From: Arsenophonus endosymbiont of Ceratovacuna japonica
GTDB taxonomy: Bacteria > Pseudomonadota > Gammaproteobacteria > Enterobacterales > Enterobacteriaceae
Assembly (NCBI GenBank): GCA_024349725.1
Contig: AP026064.1
Location: 394,592 to 458,591 of the forward strand
Direction of reading: 5' to 3'
DNA: 64,000 bases
The position numbers and the translations under genes were made by a program. Of the stretch, positions 34,167 through 45,798 are shown piece by piece (the first letter of the stretch is position 1; the number at the start of each line of letters is the position of its first letter). The notes under the pieces were generated by a model. That model saw only the letters and a program-made list of their open reading frames with translations, ran no database searches and was not told where the DNA came from.

Positions 34167-35903
34167 ATGATTAATAAAACAGAAATATCTTTTGCTAATT
34201 TAGGCTTATCGACAACAATTCTTTCTGTATTAAATGATCTTGGTTATAAAAAACCATCACCAATTCAACAAAAATGTATTCCTTATTTATTGAATGGACG
34301 AGATGTACTAGGTATAGCACAAACTGGTAGTGGTAAAACAGCAGCTTTTGGTTTGCCATTACTAAATAATATAGATCATAAATTAAAATATCCTCAGATA
34401 TTAGTATTGACTCCAACGCGTGAATTAGCTATACAAGTTTCAGAAGCTATGAGTGAATTCTCTAAATATACACGTTCAATTATTGTAGTAGCGTTATATG
34501 GTGGACAGCGTTATGATTTACAATTTCGTATACTTAAGAAAGGTCCGCAAATTGTAGTGGGAACACCAGGTCGATTATTAGATCATTTGAAACGTGGGAC
34601 ATTAAATTTATCATATTTACAAGGATTAGTTATTGATGAGGCAGATGAAATGTTGCGAATGGGGTTTATTGAAGATGTAGAAAATATTATGAGTAAGATT
34701 CCAATTGATCATCAAACAGCATTATTTTCTGCTACTATGCCGGAAGCTATTCGGCGTATTACTCGTAAATTTATGAAATCACCAAAAGAGATTAATATTA
34801 AATCCAGTATTATGACGCGTCCAGATATTACTCAAAGTTATTGGTTAGTTTGTGGAATACGCAAAAACGAAGCATTAATTCGTTTTTTAGAAGTTGAAAA
34901 TTTTGATGCAGCAATTATTTTTGTTCGAACTAAAAATGCTACATTAGAAGTTGCTGAAGCTCTTGAACGCAGTGGATATAATAGTTCAGCTCTAAATGGT
35001 GATATGAATCAATCACTACGTGAGAAAACATTAGAACGTTTAAAAGATGGTCGTCTTGATATATTAATTGCTACCGATGTTGCAGCGCGTGGTTTAGATG
35101 TTGATCGTATTAGTTTAGTTATTAATTATGATATACCAATGGATGTAGAATCTTATGTGCATAGAATTGGTCGTACTGGTAGAGCTGGTAGAGCTGGACG
35201 AGCAATTTTATTTGTGGATAATCGAGAACGTAGATTATTACGTAATATTGAGCGCACTATGAAGCAACCTATTATTGAAATTAAATTACCAACGATGACA
35301 CTTTTAAGTGAGTGTCGGCAAATGAAATTTGTTAAAAACATTAAAAAACAATTAGAAAGTAGTGACTTAGAAAAATATCGAGCATTACTGACAAAATTAA
35401 TTACCAATGATAATATAGATATAGAAACTTTAGCTTCAGTATTATTAAAAATAGCACAGGGTGATCGTCCATTAATTTTACCTCCAGATCCTATTCGTCA
35501 TATAAAACGTGAATTTAATACTTATAATGATCGTCATCGTAATAATAGTATTTATGAACGTAGTAAACGTCGTGAACGTTATGATAATAATATGGAATTA
35601 TATCGCATTGAGGTTGGTCGTGATGATGGAGTTGAAGTTCGTCATATTGTTGGTGCAATTTCTAATGAAGCTGATATTAGTAGTCGTTATATTGGTAATA
35701 TTAAATTATTTTCTTCATATTCAATAATAGAATTACCAAAAGGAATACCAGATAAATTACTTAATAATTTAACACATACATATATTTTAAATAAACCAAT
35801 ACAAATACAATTATTAAGTAAAGTACAATCATCTCAACGTCGTAATAATAGTAATTACAATGTTAATGAATTACGAAAGAATAAAAATAATATTAACAAA
35901 TAA
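34167..35903 (+). CDS. deaD: DEAD-box RNA helicase DeaD (CsdA)
   Basis: DeaD unwinds RNA in 50S assembly and mRNA decay at low temperature. I prefer the ATG at 34167 ([14 protein letters not shown], 578 residues): GAGG at 34154-34157 precedes it, whereas the ATG at 34152 overlaps that site. Motifs in order: Q motif ([12 protein letters not shown]), I (AQTGSGKT), Ia (PTRELA), II (DEADEML), III (SATMP), V ([11 protein letters not shown]), VI ([15 protein letters not shown]). The RNA-binding domain [21 protein letters not shown] is kept. The arginine/glycine-rich tail of E. coli DeaD (629 residues) is reduced to a short Asn/Arg tail. Intact. Confidence 0.96.
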   Translation: MINKTEISFANLGLSTTILSVLNDLGYKKPSPIQQKCIPYLLNGRDVLGIAQTGSGKTAAFGLPLLNNIDHKLKYPQILVLTPTRELAIQVSEAMSEFSKYTRSIIVVALYGGQRYDLQFRILKKGPQIVVGTPGRLLDHLKRGTLNLSYLQGLVIDEADEMLRMGFIEDVENIMSKIPIDHQTALFSATMPEAIRRITRKFMKSPKEINIKSSIMTRPDITQSYWLVCGIRKNEALIRFLEVENFDAAIIFVRTKNATLEVAEALERSGYNSSALNGDMNQSLREKTLERLKDGRLDILIATDVAARGLDVDRISLVINYDIPMDVESYVHRIGRTGRAGRAGRAILFVDNRERRLLRNIERTMKQPIIEIKLPTMTLLSECRQMKFVKNIKKQLESSDLEKYRALLTKLITNDNIDIETLASVLLKIAQGDRPLILPPDPIRHIKREFNTYNDRHRNNSIYERSKRRERYDNNMELYRIEVGRDDGVEVRHIVGAISNEADISSRYIGNIKLFSSYSIIELPKGIPDKLLNNLTHTYILNKPIQIQLLSKVQSSQRRNNSNYNVNELRKNKNNINK

Positions 35904-36436
35904 ATATTGTAATAAAATAAAAATAATTTTATAGCTATAAAAAAAATACAATATCTATATATTATATTTATATAGTAATTTTTAATATTTATAATATTTT
36001 TAATTGTAAAAAATTTAAATTTAATATAAAATATCATTAAAATTATATATTATTTGTTGAATAGTTTAAATAAATAATTTTCCATAGAAGATATGATTTT
36101 TTAATTAATAATATTAATATATAATTTAATAATATTAGTAAATACAATATGATTATTATAATTTTTAAAAATTATTATAATATTATGTATAAGTATTTAG
36201 TATTTTATGTAATAATATATTTTAAATAGTTTTTATTATATTAAAATATTTATTTTAAAAATAAATTATTTAAATATTTTTAATATTTCAATTTTTAATA
36301 ATATTTTTTAATTAATAAGCATTATTAAATATACAAATTAATATATTATATAATTTATGTTAATATTTAATTTTTATTTTATTATTTTTTAATATAAATA
36401 ATATATAATATATATTATTTATATAAGATATTTAAT
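35904..36436. other. AT-rich spacer before the SRP RNA gene
   Basis: About 530 bases, almost all A/T, between deaD and the 4.5S RNA gene. It should hold the ffs promoter. TATAAT-like sequences near 36406-36430 are plausible but cannot be distinguished from background. Confidence 0.6.
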
Positions 36437-36545
36437 GGAGTCTGTTGGCTCTTCTATGGCGCTAACTTATTAAATTGGTCAGGTCTGGAAAGAAGCAGCC
36501 ATAATAAGGTATATGTGTATGATAGAATGTTGCTAACAGTACTCC
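36437..36545 (+). ncRNA. ffs: 4.5S RNA of the signal recognition particle
   Basis: The SRP RNA pairs with Ffh to target nascent membrane proteins. Ends GGAGT (36437-36441) and ACTCC (36541-36545) pair. The core GGTCAGGTCTGGAAAGAAGC followed by AGCC matches the universal SRP hairpin. Relative to E. coli (GTCCGGAAGGA) the stem around the GGAA tetraloop changed C:G to U:A on both sides, a compensated change. CTGTTGGCTCT and TGCTAACAG, which pair near the outer stem, are also recognisable. Length of about 109 nt against 114 in E. coli. It is not next to deaD or fis in E. coli. Confidence 0.95.
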
Positions 36546-36753
36546 GCCAATTTAATATTTTAAGAAATTATAATTATTTAAAATAAGAATTAATTATTAT
36601 TTATGTTTATTATTAAAATATAATATTTAATATCAATAAAATATATAAATAATAATTAACTTAGATAAATAATATTGTACAATATAAGAAAATATTTATA
36701 GATATTATATATATTTTAAAAATTTTGTATAAATTAAAAGAGTTAATATAATT

Positions 36754-37050
36754 ATGTTCGATCAACGTGTAAATTATAATACATTAACTGTTGCTACTGT
36801 AAATTCACAAAATAAAATAACTCAAAAGCCATTACGTGATTCAGTTAAGCAAGCATTAAAAAATTATTTTATTCAGTTTAATAATCAAGATATTAATGAT
36901 TTATATAAATTAGTATTATCTGAAGTAGAAAAACCATTATTAGATATAGTAATGCAATATACACGTGGAAATCAAACTCGTGCTTCATTAATATTAAATA
37001 TTAATCGTGGAACTTTACGAAAGAAATTAAAAAAATATGGCATGAATTAA
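36754..37050 (+). CDS. fis: DNA-binding protein Fis
   Basis: Fis is a nucleoid protein that bends DNA and activates rRNA promoters. The product has 98 residues, exactly the E. coli length. The N-terminal beta-hairpin ([18 protein letters not shown]) and the C-terminal helix-turn-helix ([20 protein letters not shown], then [12 protein letters not shown]) are highly conserved. In E. coli fis follows dusB; dusB is missing here, so fis must have its own promoter in the 208 bases after ffs. Intact. Retention of a global regulator in so reduced a genome is notable. Confidence 0.97.
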   Translation: MFDQRVNYNTLTVATVNSQNKITQKPLRDSVKQALKNYFIQFNNQDINDLYKLVLSEVEKPLLDIVMQYTRGNQTRASLILNINRGTLRKKLKKYGMN

Positions 37051-37248
37051 TAATTGAATTATTTAATTATTAATAAAAATAATTTTAAATTAAATTTATT
37101 TTTTTAATTATTGTTATAAATAATTATATTTTTTATTATTTATAATTTGTAATTATATTTAATATAAATTAAAATAATAATATTATATATTCATAAATTT
37201 TATTTATATTTTAAAATTAAAATATTTTATTTACAGTTATTAAATAAA

Positions 37249-37273
37249 AAATAATATTTAAAAAATATTATTT
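37249..37273 (-). terminator. Possible terminator at the end of tsaB
   Basis: On the minus strand AAATAATATTT, loop TTT, AAATATTATTT forms an 11-bp hairpin followed by a T-rich stretch. It overlaps the tsaB stop codon. It has no G:C pair, and such AT hairpins are frequent in this sequence, so it is only a candidate. Confidence 0.35.
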
Positions 37274-37963
37274 ATTAGGTAATTTTTTCCAATATATTTT
37301 ATTATGTAAATAAACTGGATGTGCTTCTTCAGCATTAATTATTTTACCATCTTGCCATGCTTGTAAAGCTAAAGGTAATATATCTTGTGCATCAGGTAAA
37401 CAAATAATACTTTCTAATAAATGTAAATTTGTCATTTTTAAAATAGGATATATTTTCCAACCTGTACCTACAGTAATCCATTTTCCATTTAAGTTATTAA
37501 TTTTATTTAAAAATTGTTCTGGTTTAAGTACTTTTTCAGTTTCTTCACCTGACCAATAACCATTTGATTTTAATTCATAACAAGCAGAATAAATATCTCC
37601 CATTTTTGCATCCATTGCTACTATTATTTTTTTTTCACCTAATTGTCTATATGCTCCTTGTGCTATTATTAATAAAGAAGAAATACTTATTATAGGTAAA
37701 TTAGCACCAAATGCTAATCCTTTAATAATTCCAACAGAAATACGAACACCAGTAAAACTACCAGGACCACGTCCAAAAGCTAAAACATTAATATGTTGCA
37801 AATTTAAATTAGAATCAATAAAACACTGTTCTATCATTGGTAATATTTTATGTGTATGCATACGTGGTGAAAAAATAAATTTATTAAAAATTTTTCCATC
37901 ACGCCATATAGCAACAGAACATGCTTCAGTTGAAGTATCAATTGCTAATATATGGATTGACAT
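37268..37963 (-). CDS. tsaB: tRNA threonylcarbamoyladenosine synthesis protein TsaB
   Basis: TsaB (YeaZ) is the scaffold partner of TsaD and TsaE in forming t6A37 on ANN-reading tRNAs. The product has 231 residues, as in E. coli. The ASKHA-fold N-terminus (ILAIDTSTEACSVAIW), the conserved AFGRGPGSFTGVRISVG, GLAFGANLP and VAMDAKMGDIYSA segments are present. The start ATG at 37963 gives MSIHILAIDTST. It is isolated between spacers; tsaD and tsaE are not in the window. Intact. Confidence 0.95.
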   Translation of the reverse strand: MSIHILAIDTSTEACSVAIWRDGKIFNKFIFSPRMHTHKILPMIEQCFIDSNLNLQHINVLAFGRGPGSFTGVRISVGIIKGLAFGANLPIISISSLLIIAQGAYRQLGEKKIIVAMDAKMGDIYSACYELKSNGYWSGEETEKVLKPEQFLNKINNLNGKWITVGTGWKIYPILKMTNLHLLESIICLPDAQDILPLALQAWQDGKIINAEEAHPVYLHNKIYWKKLPNK

Positions 37964-38925
37964 ATTTTAGATCCTAAATTATTTAAAATCTAAATAATTA
38001 TTAATTATAATATATTTATTTAATAATTATATATTATAAATTAATAATTATTATATAAATTTAATATAATAAAATATATTAAATATAATATAATTAATTT
38101 TATTATAGATAGTCATTTTATTAAGAATAATATTTAAACTAATTATATTATATTAAATTTATTATTAGTTAAAATAGATAAATTTTAATTATTAATTTTA
38201 GCATTAAATAATAAAAATTATAAGAATTGAGAAAATATATTTATATTTTTTTTAATAAAATATAAATTAATATATTTATTTTGTATAAATATATTAATTA
38301 TGATAAATTAACTAAAAAATTATTTTTAACAACATTTATTACTAGAATGATTATATAAAATATAATAATATTTATATTGTTTTAAATTAATTTTAATATA
38401 TAATTTTATTATTTATAATTGTTAAATAATTTTTATTAAGTTTAATGTTTTGATTTAAAATTAATTGTTATTTATTAATTATATAATTTAATTATATAAT
38501 TATAATTTATTTTTAATGTAAGATAATAAATAAAAATAAATAATATTAATAATCATTATTAATATTATTTATTTTTTACTATTAATTTAATTAATACATT
38601 AATTAATAATTATATATATTAATAAATAACAATTATTATAAATTTTATTAATATAATGCATTTTAAGTATTATTATATATTTTAATTTTAAATATATCTT
38701 AATTAATAAGTATTAATTTTATTTTAATTTATATCTCAACTTCAATTTTAATAATATTAAATATCAATAAATATTGTTTATTAATTAATGTAAATATTTT
38801 TATTAATAAATTTTTTAAAGTAGAAATTAAGTCACTATATAATCATAAACAGTTTAAAATTATTATTATGTAATTATTTATATTAAATTACAATTATATT
38901 AACTGTTTTAGGAAGGGAGACATAA
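37964..38925. other. AT-rich spacer, divergent tsaB/yhdP
   Basis: About 0.96 kb. It must hold both promoters. The last bases hold GGAAGGGAGA, the ribosome binding site of yhdP. No RNA gene or gene fragment recognised. Confidence 0.65.
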
Positions 38926-41900
38926 GTGAAACGACTACTTAATTTATTAGTAACTATAAGTATAATAATATTATTTATTGTATCACTTTCCATTATTGGA
39001 TTATATTTTTTTCTTCCTAAACTTAATAAATATCGCAATCAACTTGAAATTCGGTTTCATTCATTAATAGGAATGCCATGTACAATTGGTTATGCAAAAG
39101 GTGAATGGAGTTCTTTTGGGCCAATCTTAACTTTTTCTAATGTTAATATTGCAACTAAAAAAATAAATTTTAAAATTAAAAAAATAATATTTTCATTGGA
39201 CATATGGCGTTCATTATTTTATTTTCATATTCATTTTCGTAATATAATTTTATATAAATTAGATATTAATTATTATAAAATACCAAAATTTATTAAAAAA
39301 GTAGATTTTACTTATTTTAATTTAGATATTTTAGATAAATTATTTTTTTATCAATTTGATTATTTCACTTTAAAAGAAAGTAGTATTATTTTCTTTACTC
39401 CATTAGAAGAAAAAAAAATATTAAAAATTCATGAATTAACATGGTTAAATAAAAATGAATATTATCAAGCTCAAGGATTTATAAATATTGATAATTTAAA
39501 ACAATATCATAATTATAATTCAATACAAATAAAGATTAATCTTCATAATAAAAATGGTTTAATTGATAAAGGAATTATTTATTTAAAAGCAGATAATATA
39601 ATTTTAAATAATTGGTTAAATAATTGGTTATGTAATAGTGCTATATTAAAAGGTTCAGTATTTAGTTTTTCTAGTTGGGTTAATATAAAAAACAATCGTA
39701 TCGATAATGGACAACTACAATTACATAAAGGACAAATAAATTGGATAATTAATAAACAAAATCATAAATTAACTATTAATAATTTGTTATTAATATTTAA
39801 TTATAAAAAAAATAGTTGGTCATTTAATATTCCACAATTACAAAATTTAAAAACAGATCAACATAAATGGATTAAAGGTAAAATTTATATATTATATTTA
39901 TTTCAACCAAAAATGAATGAAAATAAATTATATATAAGAATTAATAACATTAAATTAGAAAGATTAAGATTTATTTTACCTATTTTTTCTTTTTTAAAAC
40001 CTGAATTTATTAATGATTGGCTAAAATATCAATTAAAAGGCAAATTAAGTGTAATATCATTAGATATTATCCCAAATAAACCAGAAAAAATGTTGATTAA
40101 TTTAATTTGGAAAAATATTAGTTGTAAGCATTGGAAAAATATTCCATCAATTAATCACTTTAATGGTTCATTGATAAGTAATAATAAAAATGGAATGCTT
40201 TCATTTAGATTGAATAATAGTTTTATTGAATATGGATCTATATTTAAATTACCATTAAAAATTACTAATGGACAAGGAATTATTTTTTGGTTAAAAGAAA
40301 ATAAATCTCAACAGATTTGGAGTCAAAATTTAATACTAAAAGCAAAATCACTTTTAATAAATGGTAATTTTCGTTATCTTACTTCTGAAAATAATGATCC
40401 TATATTAAGTATCTTAGTTGGGGCGAAATTGACTAATATTAATGATATATGGAGTTATATTCCAACTAAATTTATAAGAAAAAATTTAATTAATTTTTTA
40501 AAAAAAACAATCATTGATGGATATATAGATTTTGCTACCATAATTTTTCATGGTAATCAAAATAATTTTCCTTTTAATAATAATGGAAAATTTCAAATTT
40601 TTGTACCTTTAAGAGATATAGTTTTTAAATATCAATATAATTGGCCTATAATTTTTAATTTTAATATTGATTTTAATTTTGAACAAAATTTATTTTTGAT
40701 GTCAAAATCTGATATAAAATTAGGTAATATTAAATCGTTAAATATTAAAAAAAATAATATTAATTATAGCAAATCTAAACTATTAATTAAATCTAATATT
40801 AAAAGGAATAAAAAAATAATTTATAATTATTTTATTTATAATACCATAAAAGATTTTATTAGAAAAAAATTAGATATTATAAAAACAAGTGGTGATATTA
40901 ATGATAAATTATCATTTAATATTCCATTAAATATAAATAGTAATGATATAATTATTAATGAACAATTTTATTTTAATAAAAAAAAATTAAAAAGTAAAAA
41001 ATTGCAATCATGTTTATTATATCAACCAATAAATTTAAAACTTAATACTATTAATAATAGAAATAATTACCAAATTAATATTAATGTTAACAATATTTGC
41101 AAAAATAAAAAAATTATTATTTTACCTAAATCGATTGTATGTAATTTATTAAATAATATAAAATGGCAAAGTAATATTAAAATTCAAATACTGAATAAAT
41201 TAAAGAAAAATACTATATTATCTATCATTTTTAATGAAAAATTTGATAATATTATTAGTAAATTATCTTTATTAGATATTAAAAATTTAAAAAAATTAAG
41301 TAATATTCAAATTTATATTAATGGTAATACTAAAAAATTACATATTTATGGAAATTTTGGTCAACAAATAAGTTTTAATAGTCAATGGCAATTTAATAAT
41401 AAGAAAATTAATTTACTAAAGGGAACTATTCAACCTTATACAAATAAAAAAGTTATTATGCCAAATAGTAAATTAATAATGATTAATTTATCTAAAATAA
41501 GTAATATAAAATTGTTTTCTAAATTAGCTTTTCTTTATTCATTAAATTTGACAACAAAAAATTATAATAAATTATTTATTATTCCAGATATTGCAATAAT
41601 TAATTTACCAAAAATTACTTTTGCTAATCAGCAATGGAATAATATGGTATTTTATATAAATAAAACTAATAAATTAATAAAAATTATTATTAATAGTGAT
41701 AAGTTAAAAGGTAATTTATATATTCCAAAGTATGGTAATTGGAAAACTAATATTAATTATCTTTTTTTCAATCCTAGAATTAACTATAAATATCATAATT
41801 ATATAAGAACAAATAGTATTAAAAAAAAATATAATTTCTTATTTTTGCCAAATATAGATATTTATTGTTCAGAATGTTGGTTTTATGGTTATAAACTTGG

Positions 41901-42639
41901 TAAACTTAAAGCAAAAATATTTCATAATAAAAAATCTTTAATTTTAAAATGCGGTTCATTAATTAATAGTTCTATGAATTTAGAAATTTCTGGAATATGG
42001 AATTTTGATAAAAAAAATAGTGTTAATATAAATGGTATATTAAAAGGAAATAGATTTGATAATTTAGCTTCTTACTATGGTATAATAGTACCAATAAAAA
42101 AAACTCCATTCAAAATTAATTTTAATTTAAATTTTATAAAGTCTACATGGCCACTAGATTTTAATAATTTAAATGGTAATTTAAGTTTTAATTTTGATAA
42201 GGGCGCAATTGCTAAAATGGGTGGTGGTAGTGCTGGTAAAATATTGCGATTTATTAGTTTTGATGCATTATTACGTAAATTGAAATTAGATTTTAGTGAT
42301 ACATTTAGTAATGATTTTTCATTTAATTCAATTCATGGAAGTGTTAATATAAAAAATGGTATTTTAAGTATTAATAGTTGTTATATTGATGGTTTAATAG
42401 CTGATATTGTAATTTATGGTAAAATAAATTTAGTACATCGTAATATGAATTTAAAAGTTATTATTATACCTGAAATTTCAGCTCCAATAAGTGTTTTAAC
42501 TGCTTTTGCAATTAATCCGTTTGTTGGTGCTGCAATATTTGCAGTTAGTAAAATATTAAGTCCATTATGGAATAAAATATCAATTATTAATTATAATATT
42601 ATTGGTAATTTAAATCAACCAAAATTACTAAAACTTTAA
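38926..42639 (+). CDS. yhdP: AsmA-like giant envelope protein YhdP
   Basis: YhdP belongs to the AsmA-like family (with TamB and YdbH) that spans the periplasm and is thought to carry phospholipids to the outer membrane. The product has 1237 residues (1266 in E. coli). An N-terminal membrane anchor lies at about 8-30. The rest is beta-rich repeat sequence, heavily drifted to Asn/Ile/Lys. Landmarks align along the whole length: GMPCTIGYAKGEW near the start, SQNLILKAKSLLINGNFRYL and NNGKFQIFVPLRD in the middle, and the CSECWFYGYKLGK, LLRKLKLDFSDTF and PEISAPISVLTAFAINPFVG segments near the end. Start GTG at 38926 with GGAAGGGAGA upstream. No break in frame. Transport role is from the family, not the sequence. 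Confidence 0.95.
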   Translation: MKRLLNLLVTISIIILFIVSLSIIGLYFFLPKLNKYRNQLEIRFHSLIGMPCTIGYAKGEWSSFGPILTFSNVNIATKKINFKIKKIIFSLDIWRSLFYFHIHFRNIILYKLDINYYKIPKFIKKVDFTYFNLDILDKLFFYQFDYFTLKESSIIFFTPLEEKKILKIHELTWLNKNEYYQAQGFINIDNLKQYHNYNSIQIKINLHNKNGLIDKGIIYLKADNIILNNWLNNWLCNSAILKGSVFSFSSWVNIKNNRIDNGQLQLHKGQINWIINKQNHKLTINNLLLIFNYKKNSWSFNIPQLQNLKTDQHKWIKGKIYILYLFQPKMNENKLYIRINNIKLERLRFILPIFSFLKPEFINDWLKYQLKGKLSVISLDIIPNKPEKMLINLIWKNISCKHWKNIPSINHFNGSLISNNKNGMLSFRLNNSFIEYGSIFKLPLKITNGQGIIFWLKENKSQQIWSQNLILKAKSLLINGNFRYLTSENNDPILSILVGAKLTNINDIWSYIPTKFIRKNLINFLKKTIIDGYIDFATIIFHGNQNNFPFNNNGKFQIFVPLRDIVFKYQYNWPIIFNFNIDFNFEQNLFLMSKSDIKLGNIKSLNIKKNNINYSKSKLLIKSNIKRNKKIIYNYFIYNTIKDFIRKKLDIIKTSGDINDKLSFNIPLNINSNDIIINEQFYFNKKKLKSKKLQSCLLYQPINLKLNTINNRNNYQININVNNICKNKKIIILPKSIVCNLLNNIKWQSNIKIQILNKLKKNTILSIIFNEKFDNIISKLSLLDIKNLKKLSNIQIYINGNTKKLHIYGNFGQQISFNSQWQFNNKKINLLKGTIQPYTNKKVIMPNSKLIMINLSKISNIKLFSKLAFLYSLNLTTKNYNKLFIIPDIAIINLPKITFANQQWNNMVFYINKTNKLIKIIINSDKLKGNLYIPKYGNWKTNINYLFFNPRINYKYHNYIRTNSIKKKYNFLFLPNIDIYCSECWFYGYKLGKLKAKIFHNKKSLILKCGSLINSSMNLEISGIWNFDKKNSVNINGILKGNRFDNLASYYGIIVPIKKTPFKINFNLNFIKSTWPLDFNNLNGNLSFNFDKGAIAKMGGGSAGKILRFISFDALLRKLKLDFSDTFSNDFSFNSIHGSVNIKNGILSINSCYIDGLIADIVIYGKINLVHRNMNLKVIIIPEISAPISVLTAFAINPFVGAAIFAVSKILSPLWNKISIINYNIIGNLNQPKLLKL

Positions 42640-44200
42640 TTAATTATAAAATAATTATTAATAATATAATATTTTATATAATAATACAAATGTAAAAGAT
42701 AATTTTTTTATAATTAAAATTATATACTAAAAATTATTTAATAATATAGTTTATTGTATATTATTAATAAGTTATAAAATTATTATATTTAATTATAATA
42801 ATTAAATAATAAATATATATTAAAAATAATATTGTTATATTTTTATAGTTAAATTATTAAACATTAAAATATTAATATATAGAATATTTATATAATAGTT
42901 TAATTAAAAAAATAAATTAATATTATATATTATTAATTATAGTTCATATTTTAAATAATTAATTAAATATTTAAAATATTGAATAATATATTATATAATT
43001 ATTTTAATAATTAAATATATTTATATGATAAAAATCATAAAAAATAAAATTTTATATTTTAATTTAATTAAGTTCTATTTTATTACAAATATATTAATAT
43101 ATATTTTAAAGTTAAATTTTTAATTAACTTTAATTTATGTATTTAAATAATAAAAATTATATTATTATGTAATTTTACTTAATAATTAGTAAAAACATAT
43201 TAAATAAAATAATATTATTTAATATGTTTTATTATAATTATAAATTTATATTAATATAAATTGATATGCAATTTTATGATTAATCTTTTTAATAAAAAAT
43301 AAATAAAATTATAATTTATATAAATTATAAAGTAATTTTATTTTTTATTTTTATTAAGTAAATATTATTATAATTTATAATAGTTATTGTTCTAAAAAAT
43401 ATATTATCAAATAATTTTCATTAATAATAAAAAATTATTTTATATATTTATAATTTATTATATTAGATTATGAATTTTTAATAATAATTAATTTATTATT
43501 TTTTGATTATTTTATTACTTTATTTACTATTTTACTAGTAATTATATATCATTAATAATAATATTAAATTTAATGTTTTAATAAAATAAATATAATAATA
43601 ATTTTTAATTTTGTTATATATAAATAAATTTATAAAAATTATATTTATTGGTAAATGAGTTAATTTATATTAATTTTACTATTAGTAAATAATTTAAATG
43701 TTTATTAAACTATTTAAATTTCTATTAAGTTTTATAAAATATTAATTATAATATTTTATTTTATATTAATAAAATTTAATAATATTAGCTTGTTAGTTAT
43801 ATTAATTATATGTAGTTTATAATATATATATATATATTTAAATATATATTTTATTATAAATTTTTTAAAAGTATAATAAAATAATTATAATCATAAATAA
43901 TTAATATATTTTACTTATTTAATAAATATAAATAAAAAATAAAACTAAATATTATATATTTAATATATATTATTTTATAATAAATTATTATATATAAATA
44001 ATTTAATAAATTAATATTGTAATATATAATAAATATATAATAATAAAATTATTAATTTATTAATTAGTTTATTAATAATTTTTAGTCATATACCGATATT
44101 AATAAAATCAAATTTAAATATTTTAAATACCATTATAATAAATGCTTATTAATATATAGTATCATAAAATAATTGATTATATTTTTAATGAGGTAGTCAG
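42640..44200. other. Gene-free AT-rich spacer between yhdP and rppH
   Basis: About 1.56 kb with no readable gene. It holds one notable hairpin (43192-43230, listed separately) and a short G/C-richer patch before rppH (GAGGTAGTCAG) that is its ribosome binding site. Confidence 0.7.
43192..43230. repeat. Orphan 16-bp perfect inverted repeat
   Basis: AAAACATATTAAATAA (43192-43207), 7-base loop, TTATTTAATATGTTTT (43215-43230). It lies in the middle of a spacer, about 550 bases after yhdP and 970 before rppH. It could be a leftover terminator of a vanished gene. The match is perfect and includes one G:C pair, longer than most AT hairpins here. Confidence 0.6.
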
Positions 44201-44731
44201 ATGATTGATAATAATAACTACCGTACAAATGTCGGAATTGTAATTTGTAATCGAAAAGGTCAAGTATTATGGGCTCGTCGCCATGGACAACATTCATGGC
44301 AGTTTCCTCAAGGTGGTATTAATTATAAAGAATCTATAGAACAGGCAATGTATCGGGAATTATTTGAAGAAGTTGGATTAAATTGTAAAGATGTTAAAAT
44401 ATTAACATATACTAAATATTGGTTATGTTATAAGTTACCAAAACGTTTAGTTCGATGGAATATTAAACCAGTTTGTATTGGGCAAAAACAACGTTGGTTC
44501 TTATTACAATTAATTTGTAATGAACGTTTTATTAATGTGCAAATAAGTAAGAATCCTGAATTTGATAGTTGGCGTTGGGTAAATTATTGGTATCCTATTA
44601 GTCAAGTTATTTCTTTTAAACGTGATGTTTACCGACGTGTTATGGAAGAATTTTCTCCAATAGTTATGTTTTTACAACACAGTTCAGTAATTTTAAATAA
44701 TAATTCTATGTATATACATAAACGTAGTTAA
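44201..44731 (+). CDS. rppH: RNA pyrophosphohydrolase RppH
   Basis: RppH removes pyrophosphate from 5'-triphosphate mRNAs, triggering RNase E decay. The product has 176 residues, the E. coli length. The Nudix box [20 protein letters not shown] plus VGL fits G-x5-E-x7-REUxEExGU exactly. [18 protein letters not shown] and [10 protein letters not shown] are conserved. Ribosome binding site GAGGT at 44190-44194. In E. coli the order is rppH-ptsP-lgt-thyA; ptsP is gone, leaving 218 bases to lgt. Intact. Confidence 0.97.
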   Translation: MIDNNNYRTNVGIVICNRKGQVLWARRHGQHSWQFPQGGINYKESIEQAMYRELFEEVGLNCKDVKILTYTKYWLCYKLPKRLVRWNIKPVCIGQKQRWFLLQLICNERFINVQISKNPEFDSWRWVNYWYPISQVISFKRDVYRRVMEEFSPIVMFLQHSSVILNNNSMYIHKRS

Positions 44732-44949
44732 ATAAATTAATTATAATAACTATTATAATTAATATCTGTAAAATCAAATGAAAATAATAATATTATTTTA
44801 TTATTTTAGTAAAAATTTATTTATTTAAGTACATTTAAAATAAATGTATTAAAGTATTTATTAATATAGTATTATTATTTATTTTTAAAATAACATACTA
44901 TCAGGATAATATACTTTATGTTAATTTTATAAAATTAAAAAATAAAATA

Positions 44950-45798
44950 ATGAATAATAATTATATAGTATTTCCAAATATTAATCCTATTTTATTATCA
45001 TTAGGCCCACTAAATATTCATTGGTATGGTTTAATGTATTTGATGGGATTTATTTTTGCTTTATGGTTAGGAAAACGAAGGGCTAATAAAGTTAATAGTG
45101 ATTGGACTAAAGATGAAGTTGAGAATTTACTTTACATTAGTTTTTTTGGTGTTTTTATTGGCGGTCGATTAGGTTATGTTATATTTTATAATTTATCAGA
45201 ATTAATAAATAATCCTCTTTATTTATTTAAAATATGGAATGGAGGGATGTCTTTTCATGGTGGGTTAATTGGTGTACTATGTGTTATATGGTGGTATTCT
45301 AATAATAAAAATCGTAATTTTTTGCAAGTTACTGATTTTGTATCACCATTAATTCCATTTGGATTAGGAATGGGACGTATTGGTAACTTTATTAATGGAG
45401 AACTTTGGGGACGTTTAACATTAAATACTAAATGGGCAATGTTATTTCCAGGTTCACGAGATAATGATGTTCAAATTGTTAGTCAAAATTATTCATTATT
45501 ACCAGTTTTAAAACATTATGGTGTACTACCACGGCATCCTTCTCAAATTTATGAAATGTTTTTTGAAGGAATTATTTTATTTATTATTCTAAATTTATTT
45601 ATTTGTAAGTCACGCCCAATAGGTAGTGTTTCTGGATTATTTTTAATTAGTTATGGTATTTTCCGTATTTTTGTAGAATTTTTTAGACAACCAGATGTAC
45701 ATTTAGGTTTATTTTATGGTATTAGTATGGGTCAAATTCTTTCAATTCCTATGATTATTATTGGTATTATTATAATGATTTATGCATATAAAAAATAA
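44950..45798 (+). CDS. lgt: Prolipoprotein diacylglyceryl transferase
   Basis: Lgt adds diacylglycerol to the lipobox cysteine of prolipoproteins in the inner membrane; its likely substrates here are BamB and MltC. The product has 282 residues (291 in E. coli) with about seven hydrophobic segments. The signature [14 protein letters not shown] contains the essential arginine. [13 protein letters not shown] and the C-terminal FVEFFRQPD are conserved. thyA follows 95 bases later. No strong ribosome binding site is seen before the ATG. Intact. Confidence 0.96.
   Translation: MNNNYIVFPNINPILLSLGPLNIHWYGLMYLMGFIFALWLGKRRANKVNSDWTKDEVENLLYISFFGVFIGGRLGYVIFYNLSELINNPLYLFKIWNGGMSFHGGLIGVLCVIWWYSNNKNRNFLQVTDFVSPLIPFGLGMGRIGNFINGELWGRLTLNTKWAMLFPGSRDNDVQIVSQNYSLLPVLKHYGVLPRHPSQIYEMFFEGIILFIILNLFICKSRPIGSVSGLFLISYGIFRIFVEFFRQPDVHLGLFYGISMGQILSIPMIIIGIIIMIYAYKK

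Noticed and set aside
35153..35407. Minus-strand open frame within deaD
   Set aside because: Antisense shadow of the helicase C-terminal half.
43830..43850. TA-dinucleotide repeats as a microsatellite or origin-like element
   Set aside because: Short TA runs occur throughout the spacers; no DnaA-box cluster or repeated unit accompanies them.
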